Shown here: positions 10,634 through 18,271 of the stretch, one piece after another | How positions within the stretch are numbered: the first letter of the stretch is position 1 | How the letters are laid out: every line of letters begins with the position of its first letter | Assembly: GCF_037414475.1 (NCBI RefSeq) | Contig: NZ_CP147913.1 | Location: 1,488,001 to 1,552,000, forward strand | Length of the DNA: 64,000 nucleotides | Origin: Myxococcus stipitatus | GTDB taxonomy: Bacteria > Myxococcota > Myxococcia > Myxococcales > Myxococcaceae | Direction of reading: 5' to 3' | Notes under the pieces: model-generated | The model's database searches: none | The model's input: only the letters and a program-made list of their open reading frames with translations | Told to the model about the DNA's origin: nothing | Position numbers and translations under genes: made by a program

Positions 10634-12001
10634 ATGGACATCCACGACAACATTCTCACCGCCATTGGCAACACGCCCCTGGTCAAGCTCAACAAGCTGG
10701 TCGGCCCCAACGACGCGACCGTGCTGGTCAAATGCGAGTTCATGAACCCGGGCGCGTCCATCAAGGACCGCATGGCGCTGTACATCATCGAGAAGGCCGA
10801 GAAGGAGGGGAAGCTCAAGCCCGGCGGCACCATCGTCGAGAACACGTCCGGCAACACAGGCATGGGCGTGGCGCTGGCGGCGGCGGTGAAGGGCTACAAG
10901 TGCATCTTCACGATGCCGGACAAGATGTCGCTGGAGAAGATCAACCGCCTGAAGGCGCTGGGTGCCCAGGTGGTGGTGACGCCCACCAACGTCCCGGCCG
11001 AGGACCCTCGCAGCTATTACGAGACGGCCAAGCGCCTGCACCGCGAGACGCCGGGCGCGTTCATGCTCAACCAGTACCACAACCCGGACAACATCCAGGC
11101 GCACTACTCCCTGACGGGCCCTGAGATTCACGAGCAGACGAACGGCAAGATTGACTACTTCGTCTCCGGCCTGGGCACGGGCGGGACGATGAGCGGCGCG
11201 GGCAAGTTCCTCAAGGAGAAGATTCCGGGCCTGAAGAACGTGGGCGTGGACCCCGTGGGCTCCATCTACGAGGGCTACTTCAAGACGGGCAAGATGACCG
11301 AGCCGCACGTCTACAAGGTCGAAGGTATCGGCGAGGACATGCTGTGCGGCGCCATGGACTTCAAGGTCGTGGACGACGTGCGCCAGGTGGATGACCGCCA
11401 GTGCTTCATCGCGGCGCGGCGGCTGGCGCGAGAGGAGGGCATCTTCGCGGGTGGCTCCTCCGGCGCGGCGGTACACGTGGCGGTGCAGCTGGCGAAGGAA
11501 GTGGGCAAGGGCAAGACCATCGTCGTCGTGCTCCCCGACTCCGGCAGCAGCTACATCAGCAAGTTCCACTCGGATGAGTGGATGCGCGACAACGGCTTCA
11601 TGGAGGACAAGGGCACGGGCACCGTGCGCGACATCATCGGCGCCAAGCAGCGCGACGTGAAGACGGCGCGCAAGGGCGACCGCGTGGACCAGGTGGTGGA
11701 GACGATGCGCGGCCACGGAATCAGCCAGATGCCCGTCGTGTCCGAGGATGGCCGCGCGGTCGGCATGGTGCACGAGTACGACCTGCTCAACGCGCTGGTC
11801 GCCGGGAAGGTGAAGTTCGCCGACGCCATCGACTCCATCGTCGCCCCGCTCCAGGGCGCGCTGTCGATGGACACCAGCATCGCCCGCCTGCGCGAAATCT
11901 TCGCGATGGACAACGTGGCCGTCGTGAAGGAGGGCGAGAAGGTCGTCGCCATCGTCACGAAGATCGACCTCATCGACTTCCTGCACCGCACGGCGGCCTA
12001 G
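10634..12001 (+). CDS. cbs: Cystathionine beta-synthase with C-terminal CBS pair
   Basis: 455 residues. A PLP enzyme condensing serine with homocysteine to give cystathionine (first step of reverse transsulfuration). The PLP lysine is K44 in NPGASIKDRM; the substrate loop is NTSGNTGMG (70-78); the phosphate cup is GLGTGGTMSGAG; the terminal serine motif is PDSGSSYISKF. Residues about 340-455 form two CBS domains (QMPVVSEDGRAVGMVHEYDL and DNVAVVKEGEKVVAIVTKID), the usual regulatory module. No N-terminal heme segment is present. A cystathionine lyase gene lies about 6.3 kb away. O-acetylserine sulfhydrylase activity is the main alternative. Confidence 0.88.
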   Translation: MDIHDNILTAIGNTPLVKLNKLVGPNDATVLVKCEFMNPGASIKDRMALYIIEKAEKEGKLKPGGTIVENTSGNTGMGVALAAAVKGYKCIFTMPDKMSLEKINRLKALGAQVVVTPTNVPAEDPRSYYETAKRLHRETPGAFMLNQYHNPDNIQAHYSLTGPEIHEQTNGKIDYFVSGLGTGGTMSGAGKFLKEKIPGLKNVGVDPVGSIYEGYFKTGKMTEPHVYKVEGIGEDMLCGAMDFKVVDDVRQVDDRQCFIAARRLAREEGIFAGGSSGAAVHVAVQLAKEVGKGKTIVVVLPDSGSSYISKFHSDEWMRDNGFMEDKGTGTVRDIIGAKQRDVKTARKGDRVDQVVETMRGHGISQMPVVSEDGRAVGMVHEYDLLNALVAGKVKFADAIDSIVAPLQGALSMDTSIARLREIFAMDNVAVVKEGEKVVAIVTKIDLIDFLHRTAA

Positions 12002-12031
12002 CAGGCCCCCAGTCAGTCCGTCGGCGCATGG

Positions 12032-12062
12032 AGGGCCTCTCACCTCGGGTGGGAGGCCCTTT
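12032..12062 (+). terminator. Intrinsic terminator after cbs
   Basis: AGGGCCTC (12032-12039) and GAGGCCCT (12053-12060) enclose a second stem (CACC/GGTG) with a TCG loop, followed by TTT. It lies 30 bases after the cbs stop. Confidence 0.75.
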
Positions 12063-12141
12063 GCGCGTTCAGGGCCAGGGCGTCACCATTCATGTCCGAA
12101 AACCGCGAGCGCGCGCGGAGCCTCGGTGACACTGTCCGGGC

Positions 12142-13656
12142 ATGGACTTGCTCGACTCCGACGCCTGCTATCGCGCGCTCCAGACGCGGGATGCCCGCTT
12201 CGACGGCCGGCTCTTCGTCGGAGTGACGTCGACCGGCATCTACTGCCGCCCCATCTGCCCGGCCCGTACGCCCAAGCGGGAGAACTGCTGCTTCCACGCG
12301 TCCGCCGCCGCCGCGCAGGAAGCGGGCTTCCGGCCCTGTCTGCGCTGCCGCCCAGAGACCGCGCCGGACCTGGCCTCGTGGCGGGGGACGTCCAACACCG
12401 TGTCGCGCGCGCTGGCGCTCATCGCGGAAGGCGCGCTGGATGGAGGCGAGGCGGGAGTCGACGCGCTGGCGGAGCGGCTGGGCGTGGGAGAGCGCCAGTT
12501 GCGCCGCCTGTTCAAGCAGCACCTGGGCGCAACCCCCGTGGCCGTCGCGCAGACGCGCCGCGTGCTGTTCGCCAAGCAGCTCATCCAGGAGACACGGATG
12601 CCGCTGGCGGAGGTGGCGCTCGCCTCGGGGTTTGGCAGCGTCCGGCGCTTCAACGAGACCTTCCAGGGGCTCTACCAGCGCCCGCCCAGCGCGCTGCGCC
12701 GCAAGCGCCAGACAGCGGAGCCCTCCAGCGCCGTGGCGGAGGCGGGCGTGACGCTGCGGCTGCGCTACCGTCCGCCGTACGACTGGGCGTCGATGCTCGA
12801 GTACCTCTCCGCGCGCGCCATCGAAGGCGTGGAGCAGGTCTCCCGTACGAGCTACCGGCGCATGGTGTCGCAGGACGGCGGCGTGGGCACGGTGGAGGTC
12901 TCGCACGAGCCCACGCGCAACAACCTCGTCGTCACGATTCGCTTCCCACGGGTGGCGTCACTGCCCGCCATCGTCGCGCGTGTGCGCCGGGTGTTCGACG
13001 TGGGAGCGGACATCGAGGTGATTGGTGCCCACCTCGCCAAGGACCCGTTCCTCGCGCCCCTCGTGGCGCTGCGGCCCGGGCTGCGAGCCCCGGGCGGATG
13101 GGACGGCTTCGAGCTGGCGGTGCGAGCGATTCTGGGCCAGCAGGTGACGGTGGAGGCGGCGCGGAAGCTCGCGGGGCGGCTCGTGGCCCTGTGTGGCGAG
13201 GGACTCCCGATGCCAGAGGGGCTGCCCCCGGAACTGAGCCGCACCTTCCCCTCCCCCGAGCGCGTTGCGCGCACGGACCTGACCGCGCTGGGAATGCCCT
13301 CCGCGCGCAAGGCCACGTTGAAGGCGCTGGCGGACGCGGCGCTGGCGGATCCCCTCCTCTTCCATCCGTTCGGCACCGTCGAGGAAGGCATCGCCCGGCT
13401 GCGCTCCATCCGAGGCGTGGGCGAGTGGACCGCGCAGTACATCGCGCTGCGCGCCTTGCGAGAGACGGACGCGTTCCCAGCCAGCGACGTCGCGCTGCTG
13501 CGGAGCGCGGCGACGGACGAAGGAGCACGGCCTTCGCCCGAGGACCTGCTCCAACGCGCGGAGCCCTGGAGGCCCTGGCGGGCCTATGCCGCGCAGCATC
13601 TGTGGGCCGCGGACCCGGGCCCACGCACTCGACTTCAGGAGGTACGTCATGGCTGA
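12142..13656 (+). CDS. alkA: Ada-like / AraC / AlkA fusion: 3-methyladenine DNA glycosylase II
   Basis: 504 residues with three modules. Residues 1-80 are the Ada methylphosphotriester domain with zinc cysteines C35, C39, C66 and C69 (STGIYCRPICPAR, FRPCLRCRPE). Residues about 85-190 are an AraC-type double helix-turn-helix (RQLRRLFKQHLGATPVAVAQ). The rest is AlkA: an N-terminal fold, then the HhH-GPD glycosylase (ILGQQVTVEAARKLAGRL, RSIRGVGEWTAQYIALRAL) with the probable catalytic Asp449 in FPASDVALL. The protein can thus sense methylated phosphate, bind DNA and excise alkylated bases, like actinobacterial Ada-AlkA fusions. It is translationally coupled to ogt. Self-regulation is inferred. 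Confidence 0.9.
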   Translation: MDLLDSDACYRALQTRDARFDGRLFVGVTSTGIYCRPICPARTPKRENCCFHASAAAAQEAGFRPCLRCRPETAPDLASWRGTSNTVSRALALIAEGALDGGEAGVDALAERLGVGERQLRRLFKQHLGATPVAVAQTRRVLFAKQLIQETRMPLAEVALASGFGSVRRFNETFQGLYQRPPSALRRKRQTAEPSSAVAEAGVTLRLRYRPPYDWASMLEYLSARAIEGVEQVSRTSYRRMVSQDGGVGTVEVSHEPTRNNLVVTIRFPRVASLPAIVARVRRVFDVGADIEVIGAHLAKDPFLAPLVALRPGLRAPGGWDGFELAVRAILGQQVTVEAARKLAGRLVALCGEGLPMPEGLPPELSRTFPSPERVARTDLTALGMPSARKATLKALADAALADPLLFHPFGTVEEGIARLRSIRGVGEWTAQYIALRALRETDAFPASDVALLRSAATDEGARPSPEDLLQRAEPWRPWRAYAAQHLWAADPGPRTRLQEVRHG

Positions 13657-14185
13657 GACGCTTCGCTTCATCATCGACAAGACGGGCACGCCCATCGGCG
13701 AGCTCATCGTCGTCGCGGACCCCGAGGGCCACCTGCGCGCGGTGGACTGGACCGAGCACGAAGGGCGCATGCGGCAGTTGCTCCGGCTGCACTATGGCGA
13801 GAACGGTTACGTGCTCGAAGCCGGGCGGAACCCCGGCGGCCTCACCGAGGTGATGCGGGCGTACTTCGAGGGGAAGCTGGACGCCATCGACACCCTGCCC
13901 TCACGCACCGCGGGCACCCCGTTCCAGCGCCAGGTGTGGACGGCGCTGCGGGAAATCCCCTGCGGGGCCACGGTGTCGTATTCGGAGCTGGCGCGGCGCA
14001 TCGGCCGGCCCGCGGCGGTGCGCGCGGTGGGGATGGCCAATGGCGCCAACCCCGTGGGCATCGTCGTCCCGTGTCACCGCGTGGTGGGCGCCAACGGCTC
14101 GCTCACGGGCTACGGAGGCGGCATTGATCGCAAGCGCTGGCTGCTCGCGCACGAAGCGAAGGCCCGCGCGTCTTCCGCTGCCTGA
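13649..14185 (+). CDS. ogt: Methylated-DNA--[protein]-cysteine S-methyltransferase
   Basis: 178 residues. A suicide repair protein that moves the methyl group from O6-methylguanine to its own cysteine, C142 in IVVPCHRVV. The helix-turn-helix region (VSYSELARRIGRPAAVRAVG) with the arginine finger and the NGANP turn are intact. The ATG at 13649 has AGGAGG six bases upstream and overlaps the alkA stop by 8 bases, so the two are co-translated. A longer reading from 13586 would add residues lying entirely inside alkA and is not favoured. In E. coli Ada, this domain and the N-terminal Ada domain are in one protein; here they are split over two adjacent genes. Confidence 0.92.
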   Translation: MAETLRFIIDKTGTPIGELIVVADPEGHLRAVDWTEHEGRMRQLLRLHYGENGYVLEAGRNPGGLTEVMRAYFEGKLDAIDTLPSRTAGTPFQRQVWTALREIPCGATVSYSELARRIGRPAAVRAVGMANGANPVGIVVPCHRVVGANGSLTGYGGGIDRKRWLLAHEAKARASSAA

Positions 14186-14246
14186 AATCCTCCCCGCCGT
14201 TATCCAGACGCCCCGACATCTCCCACCCCTGAGAGGACCGCTTCCC

Positions 14247-15062
14247 ATGCCTGTCGCCCCACCGAGTTCCGCCCGTGAGTTCCGCCAGTTGCACCAATCG
14301 GGACTGCTGTTGCTGGTCAATGCGTGGGACGCGGGAAGCGCCCGGGTGATGGAGAGCCTGGGGGCCAAGGCCATCGCCACGACGAGCGCCGGCCTGGCCT
14401 GGTCCCAGGGCTATCCCGATGGCGACCTGCTCCCGATGAACAGGCTCCTGGACGCGGTGGCCTCCATCGCGCGAGTCATCAAGGTCCCGCTGACCGTGGA
14501 CATGGAAGGGGGCTATTCGAGCGAGCCGTATGCGGTGGGGGAACTGGCCGCGGGAGTGCTGGAGGCGGGAGGCGTCGGCATCAACCTGGAGGACGGCACC
14601 GGCACGGTGGACCTGCTGTGCGCGAAGATTGAAGCGGTGAAGCTCGCCGCGGCACGCAAGGGCGCGGACCTGTTCGTGAACGCGCGCACGGATGTGTTCC
14701 TGCGTGGAATCGGCCCCGCGGAGCGCCGCGTCGAGGAGACGCTGGCCCGGGCCAAGCGCCTGCGGGATGCGGGGGCCGACGGCCTCTTCGTCCCGGGCGT
14801 GAAGGCCCCCGCCGACATCAAGACCATCGCCTCCGAGGCGGGCCTGCCCCTCAACGTCATGGCGACGGCGGGCGTGCCTCATGCCTCGGAGCTGGAGGCG
14901 TTGGGCGCTCGCCGGCTGAGCTCGGGCGCGAGCATCGCCACGGCGACATTGGGACGCGTGGCCACGCTCACCACGGAGTTCCTGCGCAACGGCGGCACCG
15001 CGGCATCACCGGAGGCGGGCATCACCTACCCGGCCATCAATGCGCTCTTGAACCGGCCCTGA
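14247..15062 (+). CDS. Isocitrate lyase / PEP phosphonomutase family protein
   Basis: 271 residues, a TIM-barrel enzyme of the PEP mutase-like branch. Seen: LLLVNAWDAGSARVMESLG near the start, TTSAGLAWSQGYPDG, the metal-binding VPLTVDMEGGYS, and GVGINLEDGTG. The KKCGH cysteine loop of true isocitrate lyases is missing, so glyoxylate-shunt activity is unlikely; carboxyphosphonoenolpyruvate/oxaloacetate-hydrolase-like or unknown C-C/P-C lyase chemistry is possible. The ATG at 14247 has GAGAGGA nine bases upstream. It lies 61 bases after ogt on the same strand, but no functional link to DNA repair is apparent. Confidence 0.8.
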   Translation: MPVAPPSSAREFRQLHQSGLLLLVNAWDAGSARVMESLGAKAIATTSAGLAWSQGYPDGDLLPMNRLLDAVASIARVIKVPLTVDMEGGYSSEPYAVGELAAGVLEAGGVGINLEDGTGTVDLLCAKIEAVKLAAARKGADLFVNARTDVFLRGIGPAERRVEETLARAKRLRDAGADGLFVPGVKAPADIKTIASEAGLPLNVMATAGVPHASELEALGARRLSSGASIATATLGRVATLTTEFLRNGGTAASPEAGITYPAINALLNRP

Positions 15063-15082
15063 GCTGCGTCACCCACGAGCAT

Positions 15083-15110
15083 GGGCGGCTCACCTTTCCG
15101 CGAGCCGCCC
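15083..15110. terminator. Bidirectional hairpin between convergent genes
   Basis: A perfect 9-bp stem (GGGCGGCTC / GAGCCGCCC) with a 10-base loop lies between the PEP-mutase-like stop and the maoC stop. Confidence 0.6.
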
Positions 15111-15131
15111 TCCGTGGAGCATGGTGCCGCC

Positions 15132-15602
15132 CTACTTCGCCGCCGTGCCCTCGGGGCGACGTGAGAAGAGCGCGTTGGCGATTTCAGTCATCACCACTTC
15201 GCCAGACTGGTTGCGGACCTCGAAGCGGAACTTGATGGCGCCCCGGTCCGGCTTGCTTCGCGACGGCGTCGTCGAGATGACCTCGAACCGCGCGGTCAGC
15301 GCATCCCCGGGTCGCACCGGGCGCAGCCACTTCAACTCATCGAGCCCCGGAGAGCCCAGGCTCGCGGAGCCCTTCAACAGGTGCTCCACCACGAGCTTGT
15401 GGCAGATGGACGCGGTGTGCCATCCGCTCGCGATGATGCCGCCGAAGATTCCCTCGCGGCCCCCTTCATCACTCAGGTGGAAGGGCTGCGGGTCGAACTG
15501 CTTCGCGAAGGCGATGATCTCCTCCCGCGAGATGACATACGGCCCGGCCTCGCTCGCGTCGCCGGGTTGGAAGTCCTCGAAGTAGCGCATGACTTCATCC
15601 AT
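15132..15602 (-). CDS. MaoC-like hot-dog dehydratase
   Basis: 156 residues from the ATG at 15602. Single hot-dog fold of the (R)-specific enoyl-CoA hydratase/MaoC type, hydrating trans-2-enoyl-CoA. Motifs: MRYFEDFQPGDASEAGPY at the start, ISREEIIAFAKQFDPQPFH with the catalytic Asp in FDPQPFH, then the His-bearing GIIASGWHTASI, and LRPVRPGDALTARFEV. Upstream in-frame starts exist, but residues before MDEVMRYF look non-coding and antisense to the exported-peptide gene. The in-frame Met at 15590 (MRYFEDF) is a plausible alternative start. The acyl substrate is not predictable. Confidence 0.82.
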   Translation of the reverse strand: MDEVMRYFEDFQPGDASEAGPYVISREEIIAFAKQFDPQPFHLSDEGGREGIFGGIIASGWHTASICHKLVVEHLLKGSASLGSPGLDELKWLRPVRPGDALTARFEVISTTPSRSKPDRGAIKFRFEVRNQSGEVVMTEIANALFSRRPEGTAAK

Positions 15603-15738
15603 AGGCCGCTCGGCGGAGCGAGGCAACGGATTGAAACCGCGGTCATGACAGGCGACCACATTTCCCCGTCTTTCTCGCCTCATTTGCCCCATGACAAGAT
15701 GAACGGGCCACACCCAACAGTCCTCATCCGGAGACACC

Positions 15739-15999
15739 ATGTTCGCGAAGCTCAAGAGCCAGCGGTCCATGTTGCTGTCCATGTTGCTCGTGCTGGGGCT
15801 CGCCGCCCTCTCGGTGGGAGAGTCTCCCGCCGCGCTCGCCGAGGAGGAAGGTGATGCGCAGTGCAACGAACAGGTGAGCACGCCCCCGCCCAGCATGGTG
15901 CTCGCCGACAGCGGACACTCCGCCGCGGCCTGCCGGCCCACGTGTGCGGGGCCGTGTTGGACTTGTATCCTGGGCGTCTGTGAAAACCGCTGTATGTGA
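15739..15999 (+). CDS. Small exported cysteine-rich peptide
   Basis: 86 residues; family not recognised. A typical Sec signal peptide is present: positive MFAKLKSQR, hydrophobic core LLVLGLAALSVG, and probable cleavage after SPAALA (about residue 34). The mature peptide is about 50 residues with seven Cys, six of them packed in the last 22 residues (CRPTCAGPCWTC then CENRCM), so a disulfide-knotted secreted or periplasmic peptide is likely. GGAG lies 6 bases before the ATG. The start codon faces the maoC gene, giving divergent transcription. A toxin, protease inhibitor or structural peptide are all possible; nothing in the neighbourhood decides. Confidence 0.7.
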   Translation: MFAKLKSQRSMLLSMLLVLGLAALSVGESPAALAEEEGDAQCNEQVSTPPPSMVLADSGHSAAACRPTCAGPCWTCILGVCENRCM

Positions 16000-16103
16000 T
16001 TCCTCGCCGCGCGCGGGGCACGCCGGACACATCCCTGGGTCCGGCGTCAGCCCCTCCTATCGCGCTCGTCCAGGCGCCCCGCTCCCCCCTGGCGGAGGCC
16101 ACC

Positions 16104-16610
16104 ATGACGACCCTCCGAGTGAGTCCCGTGAAGTGCGCTGTCTGTGACGGCGTGAGTGAGCACCGAGTCCTGGGCAGCACCTCCACCTTCGGCCATCCCG
16201 ACCTGGACGGGAGCCCCTGGGCCTCGCACGCACGACGGACGATACGGTTCTGGGTCCAGACATGCCGCTCGTGTGGTTGCTGCGCGAACAGCCTGGATGA
16301 CGCCCCCGCCGGCGCGGACGCGGTGGTCCGCTCGGAGGCCTGTCGCGCCCAGGCCCCATGGACGACCCGCGCCTGGAGTACCTGCCGAGACGAAGGAGCG
16401 AACCCAGTGGGCCACGGAGAAGCCCGAGTTGCTCGCGCTGCTTGCGGAGGGCAAGGCGGGACTGGGCCGAACGTTGGAGCGCAGGCTCCTGGCGGAGCAT
16501 CCCCACGAGGTCGTCATCAACCGGTGCCCGAAGTGTGGCGCGCCCGCACGAACGCCCTGGCCCGTCAGTGCCGGGCCTGCCCGCATACCTGGCGAGAGGT
16601 TCCCCGCTGA
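16104..16610 (+). pseudogene. Broken zinc-ribbon gene with three apparent single-base frameshifts
   Basis: Reading starts at the ATG at 16104 with VKCAVCDGVSEHRVLGS and CRSCGCC. Near 16350 sense continues in another frame (DDPRLEYLPRR), near 16385 in the third (ETKERTQWATEKPELLALL through HEVVINRCPKCGAPARTP), and near 16550 it returns to the first (ALARQCRACPHTWREVPR, stop at 16608). Each change equals loss of one base. The tail CPKCGA...ARQCRAC...HTW resembles a zinc-ribbon ending found in many uncharacterised bacterial proteins. It is either a decaying gene or a sequencing artefact. Function unknown. Confidence 0.7.
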
Positions 16611-16757
16611 GCCGTCCCGCGGCCGTGAGCCGTGAGGACTCCGGCCTGCCTCCTGGGTCCAACATCAACGGGTGGGACACGACGGGTGTATCAACACCCA
16701 GGAAGACCTGGCGCGTAGGGCGCTAAGCTCCGTGTCCTATTTCCAGGAGGAACTGAA

Positions 16758-18167
16758 ATGAGTGTCAAACCATGGCTCGCCGCGCTGGGATTCGCCGCTG
16801 CGGGGTTGGGTTGCAGTGGTGATGACGGCGCGGTGGGCGCGCAAGGTCTGCAGGGCACCCAGGGTCTGCAGGGGCCGAAGGGAGAAGCCGGCCCCGCAGG
16901 ACCACCCGGCGAGCGGGGACCTCAAGGGCCCGTGGGTCCGTCGTGGAACGTGGGCACGGGGCTGGCGCTGAGCAACAATGTGCTCAGCGTCGACTTCACG
17001 GGGGACAACGCGCCTGTTTCCCGCAACGACTCGCGGCTCTCGGACGCACGCGCGCCGACTCGCGGCAGCAACGACTACATCCAGAGCTTCGCCAGCAGTG
17101 GCAAGACCCAGGATGCCTCATTCGTCCTCTCCGGCACGGGCACCGTGCAAGGACGCATGACGACCAACGCGGACCTGCTCGTCGACGCCTCGGCCGCCAT
17201 CACCGCTCCCGTCCCCCTCCTGAAGCTCCAGAACACCAGCAACGCGGGCGTGAGCTGGACGCAGTTCCCGCTGCTCACCGTGGACTCGGCGGGCGGGCTC
17301 CTGGCACGGGGCGAGGCGGGCCAGGGAACGATTCCGATGACGGGCAAGGGCATCCGCCTCATGTGGTGGCCCCGCCAGGGCGCCTTCCGCGCAGGCTATG
17401 CCGACAACCAATGGGACAGCGGCAACGTGGGCCTGTACTCGTGGGCCGGCGGCAACCAGTCCCTCGCCAACGGCCAGAGCTCCTTCGCCATGGGTGAGCG
17501 CTGCACGGCCAGCGGCCGCAACTCCCTGTGCATGGGTAACAACAGCAACGCCGGCGCGGATGGTGCCATCGCCATCGGCTCCAACGTCATTGCGGGCGAC
17601 TCAAGCATCTCGCTGGGCTATCGCGTGTCGACCGCCAACTTCCCCGGCGCCTTCGCCTTCGGCGACCAGTCGAGCGCCGACATCCACTCCGTCAGCGCTC
17701 CGAACCAATTCCTCGTCCGCGCCTCCGGAGGCATCCGGCTCCGCAGCAGCTCCAACCTCTCCCTGGGCTGTGACATCCCGGCCGAGACCGCCAACATCAC
17801 TTGCACCTCCGACCGCAACGAGAAGGACGACTTCCGGCAGGTCGACGGCGAGGCGTTGCTCAGCAAGGTGGCCAACCTCCCCATCTCCACCTGGCGCTTC
17901 AAGGCCGAGCACACCGACGTGCGCCACATGGGCCCCGTCGCGCAGGACTTCCGCGCCACGTTTGGCCTTGGCTCGGACAACAAGAGCATTGGCTTGCTCG
18001 ACATCTCCGGCGTGAATCTCGCGGCCATCCAGGCGCTCGAGGTCCGCACCCGCGAACTGCGCGAGAAGACCGCCGAGGTCGACGCCCTCAAGTCGGAGAT
18101 GGCCGAGCTCAAGCGCACCATGTCCCGCCTCGAGGCCGCGGTCCTCTCGAAGGACGCGCGCCCGTAG
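16758..18167 (+). CDS. Collagen-like lipoprotein with beta-roll head and S74 chaperone/autoprotease domain
   Basis: 469 residues. A lipoprotein signal (GFAAAGLGC) is followed by a short Gly-X-Y tract (GPKGEAGPAGPPGERGPQGP, residues about 26-61), a beta-rich body, then YadA-head-like repeats (SLANGQSSFAMGERCTASGR, GADGAIAIGSNVIAGDSSIS). The C-terminus is a peptidase S74 / intramolecular chaperone domain starting at TSDRNEKDDF, with the Ser and Lys spaced as in the Ser-Lys dyad of endosialidase tailspikes, ending in a coiled coil (LREKTAEVDALKSEMAELK). S74 domains trimerise a fibre and cut themselves off; the body would then be a trimeric surface fibre. AGGAGG precedes the ATG. No phage genes are adjacent. 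Confidence 0.85.
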   Translation: MSVKPWLAALGFAAAGLGCSGDDGAVGAQGLQGTQGLQGPKGEAGPAGPPGERGPQGPVGPSWNVGTGLALSNNVLSVDFTGDNAPVSRNDSRLSDARAPTRGSNDYIQSFASSGKTQDASFVLSGTGTVQGRMTTNADLLVDASAAITAPVPLLKLQNTSNAGVSWTQFPLLTVDSAGGLLARGEAGQGTIPMTGKGIRLMWWPRQGAFRAGYADNQWDSGNVGLYSWAGGNQSLANGQSSFAMGERCTASGRNSLCMGNNSNAGADGAIAIGSNVIAGDSSISLGYRVSTANFPGAFAFGDQSSADIHSVSAPNQFLVRASGGIRLRSSSNLSLGCDIPAETANITCTSDRNEKDDFRQVDGEALLSKVANLPISTWRFKAEHTDVRHMGPVAQDFRATFGLGSDNKSIGLLDISGVNLAAIQALEVRTRELREKTAEVDALKSEMAELKRTMSRLEAAVLSKDARP

Positions 18168-18204
18168 CCCCAAGCCCTCCGGGCACTCAAGCCCGGACAG
18201 ACGA

Positions 18205-18246
18205 AGGGCCTTCGCGCCTCCCTTTCACGGGGAGCACGAAGGCCCT
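18205..18246. terminator. Bidirectional terminator hairpin
   Basis: Perfect 10-bp arms AGGGCCTTCG (18205-18214) and CGAAGGCCCT (18237-18246), with a smaller inner TCCC/GGGA pairing, lie between two convergent genes. Confidence 0.75.
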
Positions 18247-18271
18247 CGAACATCTGGGATGACGCTTCGGA

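Noticed and set aside
10121..12043. 640-residue minus-strand frame
   Set aside because: Antisense to cbs; His/Val/Leu-rich shadow of a G/C-biased gene.
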